In this document: one piece after another, positions 1 to 9,335 of the stretch
Numbering within the stretch: position 1 is the stretch's first letter
Layout: each line of letters opens with the position of its first letter
Origin: Areca catechu
Taxonomy: Eukaryota > Streptophyta > Magnoliopsida > Arecales > Arecaceae
Reading direction: 5' to 3'
Length of the DNA: 64,000 nucleotides
NCBI GenBank assembly: GCA_021397845.1
Contig: CM038046.1
Coordinates: 63,010,021 to 63,074,020, forward strand
Made by a program: the position numbers and the translations under genes
The notes under the pieces: model-generated
What the model saw: the letters and a program-made list of their open reading frames with translations, nothing else
The model's database searches: none
Told to the model about the DNA's origin: nothing

Positions 1-28
1 CGTGCTGGCGACCTCTGGGGTGGGGGGC

Positions 29-60
29 GCCATGCAAGAAGAACTAATTTAGTTTGATAG
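29..60 (+). repeat. Misplaced 32-bp copy of the Sire-A RT segment
   Basis: Bases 29-60 are identical to bases 2727-2758, which encode the start of the RT domain. Here they sit in front of gag, out of normal element order, preceded by a short G-rich stretch (1-28) that I cannot assign. Confidence 0.85.
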
Positions 61-63
61 TTC

Positions 64-196
64 TTATAAGGAAACTTCCTCCTCTTCATGAATCCTCAAT
101 AGATGAGTCCGAAGAAGAAGAAGAAGATGAAGGTGAAGAAGCCCTCCTTGCAAGGAAATTCAGAAGATTCATGAAGAGGAGGAAGTTTCCTTATAA
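64..196. repeat. 31-bp perfect inverted repeat flanking a 71-base loop
   Basis: Bases 64-94 are the exact reverse complement of 166-196, part of the gag coding sequence for a Lys/Arg-rich stretch. The left arm is not part of a normal gag, so the gag start of Sire-A has been replaced by an inverted copy of itself. Confidence 0.9.
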
Positions 197-1101
197 AAAG
201 AAATATCAATCAAAGGAAAAAAGAAAAGAGAAAGAGAAGAAAAAGGAAAAAGGAAAAGGAGAAGGAAATACCTACATGCTTCGAGTGCAAGAAGCCAGGT
301 CACTACAAGTTTGATTTCCCTCTCCTTAAGAAGTCTAAAAATAAATTAAGAAAGAAAGCAATGATGGCCACCTGGAGTGATAGTGAAGACTCCAGTTCCA
401 AAGAAGAGTAGACAAAAGTAGCAAATCTCTATTTAATGGCACATCAAGACCATGATGAGGTAAATTCCGATACCGAAATTAATTTTACATTTGATGAACT
501 TAGAAATGCTTTTGATGAACTAATGCATGATTATAAACTGATTTTGAGTGAAAATAAAAAGTTGAAAAAGCATGCAAATAGTTTTTCTCTTGAAAACAAT
601 TCTTTGCTAAATGAAGTTAGTAATTTAAAATCTAAATTGGATGTTTTAGAAAAGAAAAACAATGCTTTGTCAATGGAAAATGAAGTTTTGAAAAGACCTA
701 AGAATATTATTTTAAATGGTGATCTTTTAAAGATAAACAAAGATTTAGAATTGGAAAATGTTAAGTACAAAAATGAACTTGAAAAGACAAAGCCTTTTGT
801 TGAAAAATTTACTTATAGCTCAGAAAAATTAAACCTACTTTTGAATAGTCAAAGAGCCATTTTCAATAAAGCAAGTTTAGGTTTTAGACCACAAAAGCAA
901 CAAAAGTATTTCATGAACTTTTTTGTACCTACATCTTCTAGCATAACCTGTTTAACTTGTAAAAAGTTAGGACATAAATCTTTTCAATGCAATTTAAGGA
1001 AAATTAATTCTTTTGGTAAAGTGTGGGTTCCAAAAGGAACCATTTTGAATGCTAACCCTAAAGGACCCAAGTTAGCTTGGGTACCTAAAAACAAAGCTTG
1101 A
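97..1101 (+). pseudogene. gag: Sire-A gag, C-terminal half
   Basis: Gag forms the capsid-like particle and binds element RNA. Only the C-terminal half is present. An acidic then Lys-rich stretch (97-260) leads to a first zinc knuckle near 274-318 that reads CFECKKPGH but has lost its last Cys (Phe instead) and lies in a different frame from the preceding Lys-rich ORF. A stop near 410 separates it from the second ORF, 436-1101 (221 codons). That ORF has a heptad-rich, probably coiled-coil region (about residues 30-140) and an intact C-X2-C-X4-H-X4-C knuckle at C172, C175, H180 and C185. The ORF ends with a TGA just before the pol sequence, which is in the -1 frame. The conserved TWSDSEDSSS stretch is shared with the gag copies at 21205, 12213 and 47640. 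Confidence 0.85.
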
Positions 1102-2456
1102 TTTTATTGCAGGTGTGTCTTGCAACCAAGGAGGACAAAAGACTTTGGTATCTTGATAGTGGTTGCTCAAGGCACATGATGGGAGATGTGAAGCAATTCA
1201 CTTCTCTTGAAGCTTTGAATGGAGGGAGTGTGACCTTCACGGATAATGGTAAAGGAAAAATCATTGGTATTGGTAAGGTTCACATAACTCCTAATTGTAT
1301 TAGCAATGTACTTCAAGTTGATGGTTTAAAACACAATCTTTTAAGCATTAGTCAATTTTGTGATAAAGGTTTTCAAGTCATTTTTAAATCATCATATTGC
1401 ATGATTGCTAGTTCGAATATAAATGGAGTATAATTCATTGGAAACAGGCATGGAAATGTTTATTTGGTAGATTTAGATAATCTATCTTTGCTAATGGAGA
1501 ATGCCTTGTTGCAATAAATTCTACTAAGGATGAGACTAGTTGGCTTTGGCATAGAAGATTAGGGAATGTTAGTATGTATCTGCTTTCAAAACTTTTTTAG
1601 TTAGAGATTTACCTGAACTTTGTTTTGAAAAAGATAGAATTTTCCAAGCATGTCAATTTGGTAAATAAGTTAAAACTTCTTTTAAACCAAAAGGTTTTGT
1701 AACTACTAGTAGGCCACTAGAACTACTTCATATGGATCTTTATGGATCAACTAGAACATCAAGTCTAGGAGGCAAGAGGAATGGACTAGTCATAGTGGAT
1801 GATTTTTCAAGATTCACATGGGTTTTCTTTCTAGCACATAAAGATAAATCATTTTCAGCTTTTATAAAGTTTTATCGAAAAGTCTCAAATGAAAAAGGTG
1901 TTTCAGTTGTCTGCATTCATAGTGATCATAGAACTGAATTTGAAAACTAAGATTTTGAAAACTTTTGTAATGAAAAAGGAATAAAATACAACTTTTCTGC
2001 ACCTAGGACACCTTAGCAGAATGGGGTAGTAGAAAGAAAAAATCGTACTTTGAAAGAAATGGCACGCATCATGCTTTGTGAAAATGATTTGCCAAGATAT
2101 TTTTGGACTGAAGCTATTAATACTGCATGTTACATTTTAAATCAAGTTTTAATCTGCCCTATTTTTTAAAAAAATTCTTACGAACTTTGGAATAAAAAAA
2201 AACCAACTTTAAAGTATTTTCAAGTTTTTGGTTGTAAATATTTTATTTTAAATAATAGAAAAAATAATCTTGAAAAAATTGATGCCAAGTCTGATGAAGG
2301 TATCTTTTTAGGATACTCCACATCAAGCAGGGCATACAGAGTTTTCAATAAAAGAACTTTGGTTATGGAAGAGTCAGTACATGTTGTTTTTGAAGAATAT
2401 ACTAACAAATCCTCCAGAAAAGAGGATAGTTCTGATGAATGTGCAGGTGCTGACAA
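1098..2456 (+). pseudogene. pol: Sire-A pol: protease, pre-integrase and integrase
   Basis: This is the first part of the copia polyprotein. The aspartic protease has its DSG active site at 1155-1163 within LWYLDSGCSRHMMGD. The pre-integrase zinc-binding region (about 1535-1690) is damaged by a stop at 1599 and loss of the Cys pair. The integrase core keeps the first Asp (HMDL, about 1729-1740), a second motif altered to HSDHRTEFEN, and the last Glu in GVVERKNRT (about 2026-2052), but a TAG replaces the Gln before QNG. Integrase would join element DNA to the host chromosome. Several stops and frameshifts make it non-functional. Confidence 0.85.
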
Positions 2457-3455
2457 GCTTCAAAAATTGATACTAAATGATCAACCCTAGCCAAGTGAAG
2501 AACATCAAGATAAGAATGAGAAAGGTGATGACACTCCAAAGCATCAAGATCTATCTAAGGAGTGGATGTATGCTCATGGACATCTTAAGGAATTAATCCT
2601 AGGTGATCCATCTAAGGGGGTAAGAATTCGAGCTACAATTAGAAATGAATGTGATTATATAGCTTTTGTATCACAAGTAGAGCCTAAATATTTCGAAGAA
2701 GTTGAAAAAGATCATAACTGATTAATGCCATGCAAGAAGAACTAATTTAGTTTGATAGAAATAATGTTTGGACATTAATAGAAAGACCATCTAATGTTTC
2801 TATTATTAGCACAAAATGAGTATTTAGGAATAAATTAGATGAAAATGGAATTGTTGTTAGGAATAAAGCTAGGCTAGTTGCTAAAGGCTACAACCAAGAG
2901 GAAGGGATTGATTTTGATGAAACTTTTGCTCATGTTGTTACACTTGAAGCAATTAGACTATTATTAACATTTGCTTGTTTTATGAACTTTAAACTATTTC
3001 AAATGGATGTTAAGAGTGCTTTTCTAAATGGTTTTATAATTGAAAAAGTTTTTGTTGAACAACCACCTAGATTTGAATGTCATGCACATCCTGATCATGT
3101 TTTTAAATTACACAAAGCACTTTATGGATTAAAGCAAGCACCTCGAGCCTAGAATGAAATACTCAGCAAATTTTTAATTGAAAATGAATTTTCTAGAGGC
3201 CATGTTGATAAAACATTATTTTTAAAAAAGGAAGATAGCGATTTATTAGTAGTACAAATATATGTTGATGATATCATTTTCGGTGCTACTAATAAAATTC
3301 TTTGTCAAGAGTTTGCTAAGCTAATGTAGATTGAGTTCAAGATGAGCATGATGGGAGAACTCAATTTCTTTTTCGGACTCCAGATCAAACAAACAAAAGA
3401 TGGTATTTTCATCAACCAAGCTAAGTATATATGAGAAATTATAAAGAAGTTTGGG
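2457..3455 (+). pseudogene. pol: Sire-A pol: reverse transcriptase
   Basis: This is the reverse transcriptase domain of a copia element, which copies the RNA into DNA. Recognisable blocks include the WTLIERPSN motif near 2770, the RNKARLVAKGYNQEEGIDFDETFA block (split by a stop, TGA at 2817), and the catalytic YVDD at 3261-3272 followed by IIFGAT. Multiple in-frame stops (for example in the W position after PRA near 3150, and at 3328) inactivate it. It continues directly into the RNase H ORF. Confidence 0.85.
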
Positions 3456-4226
3456 ATGGAGACTACTAAAGCAATAGGTACACCTATGAGCCCCTCTTGT
3501 AGACTTGATAAGGATGAACATGATAAATCTGTAGATCAAAAGTTATACAGAGGTATGATTGGCTCTTTATTGTACCTAACTGCTAGTAGACTGGATATAA
3601 TGTTCAGTGTATGCATGTGTGCTAGATATCAGTCTGAACTCAAAGAATCACATTTGATGGCTGTTAAGCGCATTATTAGATATCTATCTGGTACTGTTGA
3701 TATTGATTTATGGTATTCTAGAAATTCATCTACTGAATTGATTGGATATTCTGATGCTGATTTTGTTGGTTGTAAATTGGATAGAAAGAGTACTAGTGGT
3801 ACTCTCCAATTTCTTGGAGTTAACTTAATCTCATGGTTTAACAAGAAACAAACTTCAGTTGCACTATCCATAGTTGAGGCTAAGTATATTGCAACAAGAA
3901 GTTATTGTGCTCAAATCTTGTGGATTAAGCAACAACTTGAAGATTTTGGAATTAAGTTGGCTAGTACACCTATTAAATGTGATAATACCAGTACTATTTG
4001 CTTGACTAAAAATCCTGTTCAACATTCTAGGAGTAAACATATTGAAATTAGACATCATTTTATTAGAGATCATGTAGAAAATAATGATGTTGTGCTTGAA
4101 TTTATTAGTACTAAATTTCAATTAGCTGATATCTTAACTAAACCTCTTCTAGAAGATCTATTTTGTATGATTAGAAGAGCGCCTGGGATCATTAATCCTT
4201 TTGATTACATTTTTTCTTATCTTTGA
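3456..4226 (+). pseudogene. pol: Sire-A pol: RT C-terminus and RNase H
   Basis: This 256-codon stretch is open throughout. It contains the RT thumb (METTKAIGTPMSPSC at its start) and a copia RNase H, which would degrade the RNA strand during reverse transcription. Visible RNase H landmarks are YSDADFVGC with the first Asp, the SIVEAKYIA block with the Glu, IKCDNTSTI with another Asp, the HSRSKHIEIRHHFIRD signature, and the ADILTKPL terminal motif. It is the best-kept coding part of Sire-A but is cut off from the rest by upstream stops. The ORF ends at a TGA 15 residues after the usual end of copia pol. Confidence 0.85.
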
Positions 4227-4330
4227 CTCAAATTAGATCAATTTGACATCAATCGTACTCAATCATTGTTGAATTTAATCATATTTTAAGTGATTTTGAT
4301 GAACTCTTGGATCTCTTATTTTTTGGTTTT

Positions 4331-4435
4331 TAAGTCGATGTGTCGATACATTAATGTGTCGACACCTGAATGTGTCGACATATTCGTGAGTCAACACTTG
4401 AACGGCAGTAGACCGAGAATAAAGGGTTTTCGAAT
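4331..4435 (+). promoter_or_regulatory. U3-like motif cluster upstream of the envelope-like ORF (Sire-A)
   Basis: Five TGTCGACAC- or TGAGTCAACAC-type motifs lie within 75 bases (4331-4405). They are the same motif that fills the U3 part of the Sire-A LTR (7620-8005). An AATAAAGG stretch follows at about 4420, and the envelope-like ATG is at 4642. The same arrangement occurs in Sire-D and Sire-G. A promoter role is inference from this arrangement. Confidence 0.45.
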
Positions 4436-4641
4436 GGTTTTTCTTCCCATTTCTCCATCTCCTTCGAGCCGACACATGTTCTAAGGAACTCCTCATTGTT
4501 CCAACTCTCTATTTCATGATTTAATCATGTCGTTTCTTCGATTTGGACACTCGATAGTTTGGATTTTGCTCCCATTTGGATTTTAAGCTTTAGAAACCCT
4601 AGGTTTCCACCCAAATCTTGCCCAAATCTTTAATCCAAGCA

Positions 4642-6600
4642 ATGGGACCCCGAAAGCAAGTAGTCCGTCGACCTCATCACTCAAATCAGGAAGAAGAATG
4701 AAGGATGAAGGCCAAACACGAGGCTAGAGCTCCTGATCCGCCCGCACGACCACTTTTTGTAGCTTTTAGTAGGATGAGCTCGAAGACCGTCGTTGGGGGA
4801 CAATGAGTGGACTTCACTTTTATCGACCAGCAGCATTTTAGGATCAGATAGTGGATTCTATAGGCTGGTTTGACTTCCTTTTGCTCACTCAGTGAGAAGT
4901 TTTACCCAGGGCTAATTAGAGAGTTTTATGGATCACTCGCCCGTGGGTCTGGTGGATGGATGGAATAGGTGAGAGGCCAGGATATCCCTGTTTCATCAGA
5001 GGTACTGAGTAGAGTATGGGATATTCCGATGACTGGTTCAGTGGTGGACAGTTTGATGGATAGAGTGAGTGGACTCTAGTATTTCTTAGAGTTTGATATA
5101 TTGCCTGAGGGAGCCACCATACCCACATCGCGACTATCTATAAAGATGAGATTATTTCACCACATTGTCGCCCGAATACTTCTGCCGAAGACTAGATGCT
5201 TCGATTACATCACTGAGTGGGAGTTCCTAGTGATGGTCTCTTTGGCTCAACTCATGCCCGTCTGCCTTCCAGTGCTTATGATTCACCAGATGATGGAGGC
5301 ATCAATGAGCCTGTGACTCTGCCTACCATATGGGATGGGATTAACTGTTCTGTTCAGGGAGTACGGTGTCAGCTTTGAGGACAAGCCCTTCCACATGCTA
5401 CTTCACACTGATGTGTATAACATTAGGTCATTACACCGGATGGGTTATCATCTATTCCGAGGCCAGTGGACTCGCAGGAATCTAGTCAGGCCAAGGACAG
5501 AGCTGATGATGATGATGCTGCAGAGGAGGAGAGCATCCTCTTCGACAAGGCAGGACCTAGCGAGAGTCAGCCTAAGATAGCGGCTCAGCCAGCGGTTACA
5601 TCTCAGTCTGATCCTACTACTTCAGCACAGCCTCGGCCAGCTCAAATGGAGACTCAGGGTGTTTCTGATAGCTTACTGGATAGAGTTAGATGCATTGAGA
5701 TTGATCTTTTGATCGTGAGATAGCGTCTTGACTACTTCATAGCTGAGATCAGAGAGAGCCACAATGGACTGAGTGATGGCATCTTAGCTATATTGACTGC
5801 ACTATCCAGACCTTCAGTGAGTACTCCGGTTGCTGATACAGCTCCACCAGATCCTGCACCTGTTGTTGATGTTGATGGTGATGATGTTGATGGAGATGAT
5901 GAGGAGACTGACTTTGGTGGATTCGACTTTCCAGATATGACTACAGAGCCAGTAGCAGAGGTGACGGTAGACTTGCCTAGGAGTCCTACTCTTGATTCTT
6001 TTAGTTCACCAACCCAGACTCGAGTTCCATCCTCTCCTTCCAAATCGGATGATCATGATCCTATTCCTATACTTTCAGTAGTTATTGATTCTCCAGTTAT
6101 TGATATTCCTGTTATACACTCACCTATTGTTGACACACCGATTATTGACACTCCTATCATAGATTCACCGATTACAGACTTGCCCGTTCATTCTTCAACC
6201 GATACATCTATCTCTGATACACCAATTTTTGATACACCCTCTATTGATACTCCTACTATTCACACATCCTCACTTATCCGAGAGCTTAGTTTTTACACAC
6301 CTGGCTTTCAGTATCCTGATTCCAGTCCCTTCTTTGATCGCACGCCACTTCTGGTAGTCACAGAGACTGTCGAACTGATTAGTTTCATTCCTGTGAAAGA
6401 CATTACTTCTATCTCTACTACTCTAGCCAGAGGTCGGACATATGCACGATGCAGAGGACGTGGTCATCCCCCCTTCACAACCAACCAGGACCCGACTCCG
6501 AGATCTCAGATCGATGTGGCCTCAAGCTTGATCCTTTACTGATACAGGACTGATTGAGATCAGATCATCTTCAAATGATGATGATACGGATGAGGATTAG
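4642..6600 (+). pseudogene. Sire-A envelope-like ORF (third Sirevirus ORF)
   Basis: Many Sireviruses carry an extra ORF after pol, called envelope-like, of unproven function. Here it starts with ATG at 4642 (MGPRKQVVRR) and is broken by several stops. The conserved globular part is about 4800-5420, with REFYGSLARG, MRLFHHIVARILLPKT and YITEWEFLV blocks that match Sire-D and Sire-G. Next comes a Gln/Ser/Pro-rich linker, a short coiled coil (about 5660-5800), an acidic stretch with DGDDVDGDDEE, and a run of degenerate IDTPII/IDSP repeats (about 6080-6270). A GRGRG basic patch lies near 6455. After a frame change the protein ends in an acidic tail (SSSNDDDTDED) with a stop at 6598-6600. No clear signal peptide or membrane span is visible, so envelope is only a label. 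Confidence 0.75.
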
Positions 6601-6848
6601 GGTACTTATGTATTTTTAGATAGTTTATTTTTATGCATCTATGTATGTATTGTCTTTTGTTGTACGTACTATGACTTGAAATGAAATATCATGTTGTACT
6701 TTATGTTTGTAACCTTAAATGAATGAATGATTTCAATTTCCTTGGTATTTCATTGTCTTTATGAATTAGAATGAAGTTCTTACTTTACACTTCAATGCTA
6801 TATCCTAAATGTATTGACGATTTGTCTTCTTATCTTTTTAATGATAAT

Positions 6849-7359
6849 AAAAAGGGGGAGTAGTATAGTAAGATTTAAGTATAAATGTGATATATTATTG
6901 CGATGTAAAGTGTATTTGTGATGTGCAAGGGGTAAATGAGAGTATTTGAAATTTTTTTAAAAAAAAAACTTGAATTGAAACTGTTTACACCTTAAGAAAG
7001 GGGGAGCTATACTTTATTTTTATTGAAAAGCCTTTTTAAAGTGAATTTCATCTTGAAACCTCTTTTTAAATGTTTGAAAAGATATTTACAAACCATTTTA
7101 TGGATCATCAATTCATGGGGAGCTTTACTTATTGCTAAATTTTCATGTAGAGTATCATGATACATATGATTATGTTTCATATATATCCCAAACATCTGAT
7201 ACTCTTATGCATTACAATTTGCTCTGATATATCTTATTGAAATTGAAAATTACTTTAATATAATTATTGCATTTAGTGCCATGCACCTTGTTGAATTCTT
7301 TCAAAAGCTTATTATGTAATTTATACTTAAGGATTTTGTTATCATCAAAAAGGGGGAGA
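6849..7359 (+). other. Repeated polypurine tracts of Sire-A
   Basis: Three AAAGGGGGAG-type purine tracts occur at 6849-6860, 6994-7006 and 7347-7359; the last abuts the 3' LTR and would prime plus-strand DNA. Extra upstream polypurine copies are reported as typical of Sireviruses. Two GCTCTGATAC-like sequences (7193-7202, 7221-7230), the complement of the primer-binding site, lie between them. The interval is otherwise AT-rich and non-coding. Confidence 0.75.
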
Positions 7360-7619
7360 TTGTTGACTCCGTTGTTGATTTTGATGATAAGCAAAATGGT
7401 TAAGTATAAGTTGAGTACTAATGATTTCTTTGAAGTGTGTTTTTATTGAAAAAGGTGCTCACAAATTTAAAAAAGTTTATTTGATTGATGAAACCAAGTT
7501 TGGATAAAAAGAACTACTCAAAGAGGACTTGGACAATCAATATTTGCTTGAATGATTATTTGAGTTAAGTGAAAATGTGTTTCAGCTCAAGTTCAGCCTT
7601 TTTTGTGAAATTTTCACTG

Positions 7620-8005
7620 AAGTGTCGACTCAAAGTATCGACACATGACTTCAAGTGTCGACACATGGAAGTGAAGTATCAACTCAGGCCGGTACGCAAC
7701 TATGTTTCAGTTGGCATGGCTGAAGTGTCAACACATGGACCCGAAGTGTCGACTCAAAGTATCGACACATGGATCAGCTCATCACCTGAGATTTTCTAGC
7801 CAGAATACTTGCTGGAAATGAAGAACTGCTGAAGTGTCGACACATGGAAGAGAAGTATCAACTCAAAGTGTCAACTCACCTGAGGAAGTGTCGACACATC
7901 TAAGGTTTTCAGAGAACCAGAATGAAAATATTTGAACTAAGTGTCGACTCAAGAAGTTCAAGTGTCGATAGGAAGTGTCGACTCAAAGCCTAAAGTGTCG
8001 ACACA
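7620..8005 (+). promoter_or_regulatory. U3 cluster of TGTCGAC motifs (type A)
   Basis: About 15 copies of AAGTGTCGACACATGG or AGTGTCGACTCA and one-base variants occur within 390 bases. Several are perfect 10-bp palindromes (GTGTCGACAC). They lie directly upstream of the TATA box, where enhancer elements would be expected. TGTCGA fits the loose TGTCNN auxin-response consensus, which is only a suggestion. Confidence 0.6.
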
Positions 8006-8123
8006 TGGAGTTCTAGGAACAGTAACGATTAGTTTTTCAAATGCAGAACTCGACTCTTTTGCCCTCCAACGGCTAGTTTTTCAAGTCTAATAGCTAGAAA
8101 CAAGATTTGAGGCCTTGGAGAAG

Positions 8124-8132
8124 TATATATAT
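8124..8132 (+). promoter_or_regulatory. LTR TATA box (Sire-A)
   Basis: TATATATAT lies 120 bases after the U3 motif cluster, following GGCCTTGGAGAAG. Sire-D has TATTTAAA in the equivalent place after GGCTTGGAAAG. Confidence 0.6.
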
Positions 8133-8420
8133 GCTCCAAATCAATTCAAAATAAAAAGGATTGAACATTATTGATGAGAATAAGATAAGAGCATTCAAGT
8201 GAGAGCTTTAACTCCTATTTATTGAAGATTCAACTACTTTCAAGCAAAAGCAAGCCTCCAAGCATTCAAGAGCCTTCAAGAGCATTGAAGATCATCCATT
8301 CTTAAGCATTCAAGAGGCTTCAACAAGTTCAAAGCATCTCTACATCGAGCTTCAAAGAGATACCCGCTTATATTTAGAAAGCTTACATTGTTTCTTTACT
8401 TCAAATCATTATATGTTGTA

Positions 8421-8680
8421 AGGGTTATTGGTTAGCCTATTATAAAATCAAGGAAAGTTATTGGTGAGCCTTCAAAAACCAATAAGGTTGGTGGTTAGCC
8501 CATAAAACCACTTAGGTTCTTGGTTATCCCGAAAAACCAAGGGAGGTTGGTGGTGAGCCTTAAAACCATTTAGGTTCTTGGTTAGCCCGTAAAACCAAGT
8601 GAGGTTTTGACTTGTTGGTCTTGTAAAAACGAGTTGGGTTTTTGATTAGCGAGCCCGCAAAACTAATCAACTGTAATCAG
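8421..8680 (+). repeat. Hairpin array in the transcribed part of the Sire-A LTR
   Basis: Eight units of about 30-35 bases each have the form stem, GAGCC-like loop, stem. Examples are TATTGGT/ACCAATA, CTTGGTT/AACCAAG (twice), GTGGTT/AACCAC and TTGATTAG/CTAATCAA. The stem sequence changes on both sides while the loop stays close to (T)GAGCC. Related arrays occupy the same place in the other Sirevirus LTRs. Confidence 0.7.
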
Positions 8681-8968
8681 TGTGATTATAGTGAATTTTC
8701 TAAGGGGATCTTTTGGAGTGGATGTAGGTGCATTAATAGCACCGAACCACTATATTTCTTGGTATTTGTGGTTGATTGATCTCTCTACTTGCTTTTCATT
8801 TATTGCTCTTTATTTTCGCTGCACTTTTAATTTAAGAGCATTACATTTGAATTCATAGTACCTTGCTTATTTAATTGTTGGATTGGATTGCTTAGCATGC
8901 ATTACATTAAGTAAATAATTTTTAGAGACCCAATTCACCCCCCATCTTGGGTTGCTTGCTGGGCAACA

Positions 8969-9335
8969 TCAATCCATCTACAAGTAAAATATTTTCTATA
9001 TAGGTAAACGGGGTGACATAAACTTTACCGATTCCAATGATTTTGTCCTTTCCATTCTCATCAAAGATAACATTATCTCCATTCGGTGCTTCAAGAGATG
9101 TAAATTATTTCATATTTCGGTTATGTATCTTGAGCAGCTGCTATCTAGATACTATAATCTTTTTTTCCTTGGTTACATGACATAACTACAAAATGAATCA
9201 AGTGAAAACTTTAGATATCCAAGTTATCTTGGATCCTTTAGGATTAGTAGAGGTGGTTCCTTTAAGAATCCAAACTTTCTTAGTATTGTTTAGTTTCCTA
9301 TGATTACATAAATAAGCTTTATATCCTAATCTACC
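8969..9335 (-). pseudogene. pol: Sire-B protease fragment
   Basis: The minus strand encodes a run matching the copia protease C-terminal half, including ENGKDKIIGIGKVYVTP, as in Sire-A (NGKGKIIGIGKVHITP) at 1246-1290. The reading frame is interrupted and the sequence stops at the Sire-A insertion point. A gag C-terminal tail similar to VWVPKGT lies next to it. Confidence 0.7.

Larger units (their letters stand above)
1..8968 (+). mobile_element. Sire-A, 5'-truncated Sirevirus (Ty1/copia)
   Basis: The order gag, protease, integrase, RT, RNase H, envelope-like ORF, repeated polypurine tracts and a long LTR is that of Sireviruses (Maximus/SIRE clade of Ty1/copia). The 5' LTR, primer-binding site and first half of gag are missing on the left, where the first 100 bases are rearranged. 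The right end is the LTR terminus GGGCAACA at 8968, and immediately beyond it lies minus-strand protease sequence of another Sirevirus, so Sire-A inserted into Sire-B. Stop codons and frameshifts in every ORF mark it as an old, dead copy. Confidence 0.9.
7361..8968 (+). repeat. Sire-A 3' LTR
   Basis: The LTR runs from TGTTGACTCC directly after the polypurine tract to GGGCAACA at 8968, giving TGTTG...CAACA ends. It has, in order, a U3 motif cluster (7620-8005), a TATA box at 8124-8132, a hairpin array (8421-8680), and a conserved CCGAACCACTATA block at 8742-8754. It is related in plan, but only patchily in sequence, to the other Sirevirus LTRs in the window. Confidence 0.9.

Noticed and set aside
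1081..1101. Programmed -1 frameshift site at the Sire-A gag end
   Set aside because: The A-rich stretch before the stop does not form a canonical X-XXY-YYZ slippery heptamer and is not conserved in Sire-D or Sire-G.
5732..6043. 103-codon minus-strand ORF
   Set aside because: It is the shadow of the Ser/Asp-rich part of the Sire-A envelope-like ORF on the other strand.
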